NCBI GenBank assembly: GCA_012729595.1
Contig: JAAYCU010000129.1
Coordinates: forward strand, 1-47,352
DNA: 47,352 nt
Direction: 5' to 3'
Source of the DNA: Phycisphaerales bacterium
GTDB lineage: Bacteria; Planctomycetota; Phycisphaerae; UBA1845; PWPN01
Shown: positions 41,947 through 47,352 of the stretch, one piece after another
Layout: every line of letters starts with the position of its first letter
Numbering within the stretch: position 1 is the first letter of the stretch
Notes under the pieces: generated by a model
The model's database searches: none
The model's input: only the letters and a program-made list of their open reading frames with translations
Told to the model about the DNA's origin: nothing
Program-made: the position numbers and the translations under genes

Positions 41947-44900
41947 TTACGGGGAACAGTATATGTTCGCGAGGTTTCCCGCTCCGCTCAGGCACGCTTG
42001 GAAAACAGCGAAATCATCCTGGTTGATCACCCCGTCGGGGTACAGGTCTGCCTTGGCGCAATCTCCTGTGGCGGGTGACATATTATAGCATCTTTGCAAT
42101 AGTCCGAAGTCCTCAAGGTCTACATCGCCGTCGCCGTCAAAGTCTGCTGGTACGCGTGGTGCGCCGACGATAAGGTCATCGAGTCGTAATTCCGCACGTG
42201 CCCCGGATTCCCCCATTTTGTGGTAATAACGCCATAGAATCTGCACGTAAGGCTGGTTGAGAGCGGCGGCCGGTAGCATGGCCGTCTGCATGGTTTGAAT
42301 CTCCCCGTTGGGTCCGGCGACGTATTCCACCGGCTGGTCGTCCCGGAGCACATCGCTGAACTCCCCGGTAATGCCCAGGCGGTACTGAAGACGCAGCCCG
42401 TAAACGCGTGAATTCTGGAGAACGGTTCCCGCCGTCCATCCCACGGAAACCCAAGGGGCCCCTTGGGTATTCACGGCTAACAGGGCCCCGCCAAGGTCAC
42501 GCTCTCGGCCGGTATTGATGAATGATATACCGTCCTCGCCGAGCCCGTTCAGGCGGGTACGCCGCGTAGCGTTATATGGGAAGCCGATCGTGTTGCTATC
42601 GTCATCATGATAATCGTCATGCGGAATGAAATAGGCGAATTGCAAAGGGCTATTCAGATCAGGATCCGATTCGTCGCTTTGCAGGAAGAGTATATTTTCG
42701 GGAAAGACATGCTCGGCATGCGTTGGATCCCACTCAGTGAAGGAGAATCCTCCCTGATTAAGATTCCATGCCGCCGGATAGACCAATACCCGGAACGTGA
42801 TGGCGACCGGTGAGTTATATCCGTCGTCGGCGGTCACCGTTATTACGGCATCGCCCTGATACAGCGGCGCCAGGGTCAACACATTGCCGGATACCGTCGG
42901 CTCGACGACCAGGGGCTTGTCGGCCTCCGCGCTGAAAATTAACACATCGCCATCCGGATCGATAAAACGGGATGATAAATTGACCAGGGTCGGCGTTCCC
43001 ACAACCGCCTCGGTAAACGGGATCGCCTCGGCCGGTTGCGGAGGCTGGTTGGTTCCTTCCATCGGCAAACCTTCCATCGCGATATTGTCGAAGCGGTTAT
43101 TGCCCTCCGTGCCCGAAGCATTAGAGCCGCCGAACATAATACGCACAGCGAATTCAGGATTGTCATTAACTCCGGGGATTCCCGAGAAATCAAAGCTGTA
43201 CGTCTGGTATTGCTCGGTAATCTCGATTTCCTCTGCCCTTGGAATCCAGGGCTCCTGATCGCCAAGCCGGTAGTAGATGGATTGTGTCTGCGCTCCGTTG
43301 ACCGTCCGAGTTACGGCGTAGGACAGGCTGATATACTGATAGCCGGTTGTCGGAAGCTTCAGTAACAATTCGCGAGTGTTGGACGGGTTGCGGACGCGCA
43401 GGGCATAACCGGCGGGCTGATCCATTCGAGCGTTGAGTGTCGTGCCGGGATCGACGCGATCCATATATCCGCTGCCGGAGCCCGGGTAGGTGATCTGGTC
43501 CCCCGGTATAATCGAATATTCCGACATGATGGTAGTTAATGTACCGCTTGGTAGAGAATTACAATGCCAGTAATGCAGAAGGGAAGCCGGGCAGGTATAG
43601 GCGGCCTCGTTCAGCGCGCTCCATGTTCCGTTATGTAGAATGCGCGCCTTGATCGCCAATGGGCCTGTTAGCGTTATGTCGCTGTTGTAGATCAGTGCCG
43701 AAGGCGATACGCCGCCTCCGGGCAAACGCGGATCATCGCCGTTCTTCGTATAATATACGGTGCCCGAGGCGTTCGGATTCTGGATGGTCAGGGTGTCGTC
43801 AATAGAGGCGTCGCCGCCATGCATAGACTGACCGTTGATCAGGAATGCCGGTGCCCCGACCGACGGATACCAAGCGGGATTCTTGCTGGTAAACTGGCCG
43901 AGTACGGTATTCGTGCGTCCGGGTATGTACTGTTGCAAAAGACGGTTGCATTCGGTCAGCCACTCGTTGTTTCTCGTATAGGGGGGGCCTGTCGGACGCC
44001 GAGTATCGCCCCAGCGCGCCGACTCTCCAACTATCGCCCGGTCGATCTCGTTGACCCGATTCGCGAATAGCGCCGCGAAGTTGGACGGTGTTAGCACCCC
44101 ATTGTTGAACATGTGCTTATGGGCCCGATCGGCGAACAGCATCCGATATTCCGGATTGGCGATCCATTTCTGATGCAGCCCTGTCGGCGCCATGGGGTTG
44201 TTTTTAGTTGTAACATCCTCAGTGGGCAGCCAGACATATCCGGTGTCCAGGCAGTGCTCGGCGTCCCACATATGCCAGCGCCAGCGGCCAGCGGGATCGA
44301 AACGATTACAGGACGCGAACCAATTGGATCCGTCCCAGTCCGCGTTGCCGAGATAGAAATTGGCGATCATATAATCGATGAATTCCTCGACGGCCAGTTG
44401 TTGCCGGAGGTTATCGAGGGCGGTTATGGGGTCGGGTGCGGTTGCGGAAAGTGCGAACATGGCCAGGTAGTCATCATTACTTCCCTTAACCACCGTATTG
44501 GCGTTGTGCTTCAGTGCGTCGTAATCCTCGCCATCGCCGCCCAGGTATGACGCAGCAAACCAATGATCCGGACGTTCCTGTACCCAGTACATCCCCCAAT
44601 ACAGGCCGTTGAGATATAAATGTATAGGCCGTCCCTGACTGGCGTATCCCCCCATCGCCAATTGCAGATCGGCGGCCACCCGGTCGCGAACATAGGTTGC
44701 GCGTACCTTTTGAACGACATCACCGTCATATGCCCACGTCATATTGTGACGCGCATCAAGAATCAGATTTTCGAAACTGCTCGCCGCATGCTCTCCGAAC
44801 AGTGGATAATCCAGTGAACCGCCATACCCACCGCGAAATCGTAGACGCAGCGAAAGCTTGAAAATCGACCAACGGAACAGAGACGATCCGCCCTGCATGC

Positions 44901-46083
44901 GGACGCCGCAATTCGTGGCAAATGCCTCGGTGCCCGTGGGATCGATGAATTCCACCGAGCCGGCTCGTTCCGTGCCATCCTGGTTTTCATGGGTATAAAT
45001 CCCCATTGGTGAGCCAAAGAAATGCTCCAACGGGACGACCACCGACACCGTCGGAACAGCTTGCAGATCGCTTTTAAGCGTTGCCGCATACAAATGGCCG
45101 AACAGGCCTGACGGGGAAGCGATATCCGGATCCACCTGATAATCGCCGGGTTGCTCCTTGTACGTACCCCCGGGCCAGATTGCCGGATAACCCGTCGGCA
45201 CCACCTGCTCGCCGGTTGACGGGTTCGTGGCCTGCACCAATACCTGATTCAGGAAAATGTATGTGTGGGTAACGATTGTCGATGAAAGATACCCGCTTTT
45301 AAATGCCGCCGCCCGCAGGCAAGTCGTAGACGCAACTGCAATCGGCTGGGATGGATTATAAATAATTCCGGTGCTAGCCGTCGGTTCCGAGGTGTCTATG
45401 GTATACCGAATCACCGCGCCCGGCGTCGCGCAGGTCAGATGGACCAGGAACGGGGTTTCATAGAACCCGCGGGTAACACTGAACGAAGGCTGATCCACAA
45501 CGCCCGCGTGAGTTCCGGTATTGGCCGCTCCGATGGTAACGCCCGTCAAATAACCGGTATTGCTATCCGCTCCTATGCCGTAGGATACCAGCCCCCGTTG
45601 CATGGGATAATTCGAATGAGCATGCTCGATGGTCACGCCGTCGGGTCGCACCAGAGCCACGCATTCCCCTTCGCGGGAAAGGGCGAAGGTGGTATGTAAC
45701 TTTCCCAAATCATCCACGAATGGGTAACCGTATTTCGCGACTTCCTTTTTGGAGGCGTATACAACCAGATAGCCGTTCGGCGCAATACTGTAGCCTGCCG
45801 GAAACTGCCACTTGGTCAGATTGTTAGTATTGTCCGTGAGATACCACCCCGCTAAATCGATCGTTTCGTCGGATAAATTATGCAGTTCTATCCAGTCCTC
45901 GTAGACATGCTCTCCGTTGACGATAGTGAATAGATTGAGCGATGGTAAGGGGCGCAATGCGCTGATATCCGAATTGACGGCCATAAATTCGTTAATGACG
46001 ATGTCCTGAGACATTGTCGGGGCCGCCAAGGCAAGCATTCCTATCAGGACAAGCCGCCACGAGGTAGCAGTCATAGACGACAT
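41947..46083 (-). CDS. Giant exported protein: lamin-tail + CotH kinase-like + dockerin-like repeats
   Basis: 1378 residues. Signal peptide (1-25), lamin-tail domain (about 26-170: DIVINEFMAVNSD...EDWIELHNLSDETIDLAGWYLTD), chitobiase-C/FN3-like domain (about 197-278: ATPGAVIRYTIDTSEPT), CotH kinase-like domain (about 330-720: VSVVVPLEHFFGSPMGIY, FKLSLRLRF, GLYWGMYWVQERPDHWFAASYLG, WHMWDAEHCLD), second chitobiase-C-like domain (about 740-835: SGTVYYTKNGDDPR), a jelly-roll-like region, a cadherin-like block (SSRFIDPDGDVLIFSAEADKP), and dockerin-like repeats ADFDGDGDVDLEDFGLLQRC...ADLYPDGVINQDDFAVFQACL near the end. CotH proteins can phosphorylate surface proteins; activity here is inferred only. 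Likely cell-surface or secreted. Confidence 0.88.
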   Translation of the reverse strand: MSSMTATSWRLVLIGMLALAAPTMSQDIVINEFMAVNSDISALRPLPSLNLFTIVNGEHVYEDWIELHNLSDETIDLAGWYLTDNTNNLTKWQFPAGYSIAPNGYLVVYASKKEVAKYGYPFVDDLGKLHTTFALSREGECVALVRPDGVTIEHAHSNYPMQRGLVSYGIGADSNTGYLTGVTIGAANTGTHAGVVDQPSFSVTRGFYETPFLVHLTCATPGAVIRYTIDTSEPTASTGIIYNPSQPIAVASTTCLRAAAFKSGYLSSTIVTHTYIFLNQVLVQATNPSTGEQVVPTGYPAIWPGGTYKEQPGDYQVDPDIASPSGLFGHLYAATLKSDLQAVPTVSVVVPLEHFFGSPMGIYTHENQDGTERAGSVEFIDPTGTEAFATNCGVRMQGGSSLFRWSIFKLSLRLRFRGGYGGSLDYPLFGEHAASSFENLILDARHNMTWAYDGDVVQKVRATYVRDRVAADLQLAMGGYASQGRPIHLYLNGLYWGMYWVQERPDHWFAASYLGGDGEDYDALKHNANTVVKGSNDDYLAMFALSATAPDPITALDNLRQQLAVEEFIDYMIANFYLGNADWDGSNWFASCNRFDPAGRWRWHMWDAEHCLDTGYVWLPTEDVTTKNNPMAPTGLHQKWIANPEYRMLFADRAHKHMFNNGVLTPSNFAALFANRVNEIDRAIVGESARWGDTRRPTGPPYTRNNEWLTECNRLLQQYIPGRTNTVLGQFTSKNPAWYPSVGAPAFLINGQSMHGGDASIDDTLTIQNPNASGTVYYTKNGDDPRLPGGGVSPSALIYNSDITLTGPLAIKARILHNGTWSALNEAAYTCPASLLHYWHCNSLPSGTLTTIMSEYSIIPGDQITYPGSGSGYMDRVDPGTTLNARMDQPAGYALRVRNPSNTRELLLKLPTTGYQYISLSYAVTRTVNGAQTQSIYYRLGDQEPWIPRAEEIEITEQYQTYSFDFSGIPGVNDNPEFAVRIMFGGSNASGTEGNNRFDNIAMEGLPMEGTNQPPQPAEAIPFTEAVVGTPTLVNLSSRFIDPDGDVLIFSAEADKPLVVEPTVSGNVLTLAPLYQGDAVITVTADDGYNSPVAITFRVLVYPAAWNLNQGGFSFTEWDPTHAEHVFPENILFLQSDESDPDLNSPLQFAYFIPHDDYHDDDSNTIGFPYNATRRTRLNGLGEDGISFINTGRERDLGGALLAVNTQGAPWVSVGWTAGTVLQNSRVYGLRLQYRLGITGEFSDVLRDDQPVEYVAGPNGEIQTMQTAMLPAAALNQPYVQILWRYYHKMGESGARAELRLDDLIVGAPRVPADFDGDGDVDLEDFGLLQRCYNMSPATGDCAKADLYPDGVINQDDFAVFQACLSGAGNLANIYCSP

Positions 46084-46362
46084 AACATACTCCAGCAGAT
46101 ATCGATTTGATCCCCATCTCTGATACGCGAAAAGGCAGACAAACGCTGGGGAACGCGCCGTTTGCCGGCCCCTGAAGGCCGAATGCGTTTTTATTGTTAT
46201 CGCGCCATGGTCCGGTCCGATGTCCCGCCCGGTATTGTTGGACTTGTTTGTCCATCGCCGTTACCGGGGTGCGGGTCGCAATCTACTCGGATTCGCGTTG
46301 CGCCCGTAATGGCTGCGTGAACCACTTCCCGACCAGTCGGCGGCGCGATGCTTAAGCAATTT
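46084..46362. other. Spacer between the two lamin-tail genes
   Basis: 280 bases on the coding direction of both genes; a GCCGGCCCCTGAAGGCC-type short palindrome near 46167 is the only structure noted. No terminator or promoter is clear. Confidence 0.3.
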
Positions 46363-47055
46363 TTACTTGGCCTTGGAATCCGTTGTAACGCGATTAGCAG
46401 GGCGGCGACGATTGCATACCATCAATCCGCCTGCCAAAAGCAGCAGAGCGGCCGGTTCCGGAATCACATGCACGCCCGGGCTGCCGATGTCTCCGCTCAA
46501 CGCGGCCCATGAGTTTTGCATATCTCCGATGGACGACAGGGTCCACTCGTACGGATCATTCATTCCGAGGCCGGCCTGGCTGACCCATCCGCTGGCCCCG
46601 TCCGTGCGGATGCTGCCAGGGAAAACCTCATCCCCGTAGGTCAGGCGATCGACGAGTATGCCAAGCGCGTCGTAAATATTAATCTCGTCTGCGCGCCCGA
46701 GATTATTTCCGGTCGGGTTGCCCAAATCTCCGATGATCTTGATCGACATATCCAAAGACCACTCGTCGCGAAATCGTTCAACGGTTGTTTCTGTGATGAT
46801 CACGGATTCGCCCGGCATGACTATGCCGAACGAACTTAAATCAAAAATTCCTGGAGTCCGTTTATCGTCATCAAAACTCCAACCGTCCATATCGATCGGT
46901 ACGCTCCCTATGTTCGTCAGCTCGATGAATTCCCGTTCGCGATTACTACTGCTGTCGACCGCGCCTCGGTACATATACTCGGTAATGCGTATGTCGGCGC
47001 CGACGGCGGACGTGATTAGAACAAGCGACACAAAGGCTGTGATAATTTGTTTCAT
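46363..47055 (-). CDS. PEP-CTERM surface protein with lamin-tail domain
   Basis: 230 residues from ATG 47055, chosen for AAGGAGA 7 bases upstream and the signal peptide MKQIITAFVSLVLITSAVGA; the track start at 47163 is rejected. Lamin-tail domain at about 22-140 (DIRITEYMYRGAVDSSSNREREFIELTNIGSVPIDMDGWSFDDD). The C-terminus VIPEPAALLLLAGGLMVCNRRRP is a PEP-CTERM sorting signal, handled by an exosortase that is not in this window. Upstream of and on the same strand as the giant lamin-tail protein gene. Confidence 0.9.
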   Translation of the reverse strand: MKQIITAFVSLVLITSAVGADIRITEYMYRGAVDSSSNREREFIELTNIGSVPIDMDGWSFDDDKRTPGIFDLSSFGIVMPGESVIITETTVERFRDEWSLDMSIKIIGDLGNPTGNNLGRADEINIYDALGILVDRLTYGDEVFPGSIRTDGASGWVSQAGLGMNDPYEWTLSSIGDMQNSWAALSGDIGSPGVHVIPEPAALLLLAGGLMVCNRRRPANRVTTDSKAK

Positions 47056-47352
47056 GATTTTCTCCTTGAGATAAGTGTTTTTCGTGATCCGCGTGAGTTT
47101 CTGGGTGGCAGAATCCGACAGGCTAAGCTCAGAGCCGTTGGCGAGTGCGCCAGCGTAGTGCATTAACCCCCCAGTCGCTCTACTCTAATATTCAATTGTA
47201 CCTATTTGCCGCTCAAATACAAATCAATTGGGCGTAACTCGCCAAGCGCGCCCACGTAACGTCCTATAATACAAGCATTTACAGCTTGCGGTTGTTTGAT
47301 ATAGTGGGCCTCCCGAGGGGAACATTGCTTGTCAAGGACGATGTTCGACCCA
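47056..47352. other. Right-edge spacer
   Basis: Holds the probable leader and promoter of the PEP-CTERM gene. Near the end, GAGGGG at 47315-47320 precedes a TTG at 47325 open to the window edge (MLVKDDVRP), and a TATAAT lies at 47265-47270; a plus-strand gene may start here but cannot be judged. Confidence 0.35.
47195..47222 (-). promoter_or_regulatory. Candidate promoter of PEP-CTERM gene
   Basis: Minus strand: TTGTAT (47217-47222), 16-base spacer, TACAAT (47195-47200); leader of about 130 bases to ATG 47055. Confidence 0.4.

Noticed and set aside
1-47352. CRISPR arrays, tRNA and rRNA genes
   Set aside because: No regularly spaced direct repeats, no cloverleaf and no rRNA landmark were seen on either strand by reading; a tRNAscan or Infernal run would settle this.

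Overview
The window looks like a piece of a Planctomycetota chromosome, most likely class Phycisphaerae or a relative. Pointers are a C-terminal dockerin-like repeat pair on a giant lamin-tail/CotH protein, a PEP-CTERM surface protein, a fused and enlarged SecDF, a DsbD/ScsB-type reductase with a doubled N-terminal domain, GC-rich coding DNA, and a dispersed repeat whose translation contains (N/H)PKRKRG-like words often seen in planctomycete genomes. The lineage is inferred from gene families only; there is no rRNA in the window. I found no tRNA, rRNA or CRISPR array.

Layout. 0-3 kb: start of an IS630-type transposase running off the left edge, then rnfC-rnfD on the minus strand without the other rnf genes. 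3.5-6.1 kb: an SLC13/DASS-type anion transporter and lemA. 6.2-9.5 kb (minus): a secreted HEAT-repeat protein and a SpoIIE/RsbU-type phosphatase. 9.8-13.6 kb: rtcB RNA ligase, then a coupled ccsA/hemX-like gene and hemA. 13.6-18.9 kb: an accessory island holding one large fused restriction-modification protein between gene-poor stretches full of palindromes; a structured repeat lies on each side of the gene. 18.9-21.6 kb: the housekeeping cluster rpsP-trmD-rplS-yraN-tatD, without rimM. 22-27.2 kb: a small secreted protein and a 1436-residue SecDF ending at a textbook terminator. 27.6-30.9 kb: DsbD-like reductase and a nucleoside hydrolase. 31-34.1 kb: a small membrane protein, a parvulin-type lipoprotein and ispG. 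34.1-39.7 kb: a decay zone with a multiply frameshifted gene remnant, an intact DUF3592-like membrane protein, an NhaC antiporter gene cut by one in-frame TAG, and a sialate O-acetylesterase gene broken by one frameshift. 39.7-41.7 kb: ArsR-type regulator divergent from a secreted beta-propeller protein. 41.9-47.1 kb: two cell-surface proteins that share a lamin-tail domain.

Most genes are housekeeping or envelope functions: haem and isoprenoid synthesis, ribosome and tRNA modification, Sec export, periplasmic redox and folding. The points most worth a second look are the 14-18.3 kb island (compensatory base changes in the flanking repeat, and an AT-richer segment inside the R-M gene where the specificity region should lie), the single TAG inside nhaC, the gene remnant at 34.2-34.7 kb that the ORF track misses, and several inverted repeats sitting on or near candidate promoters.
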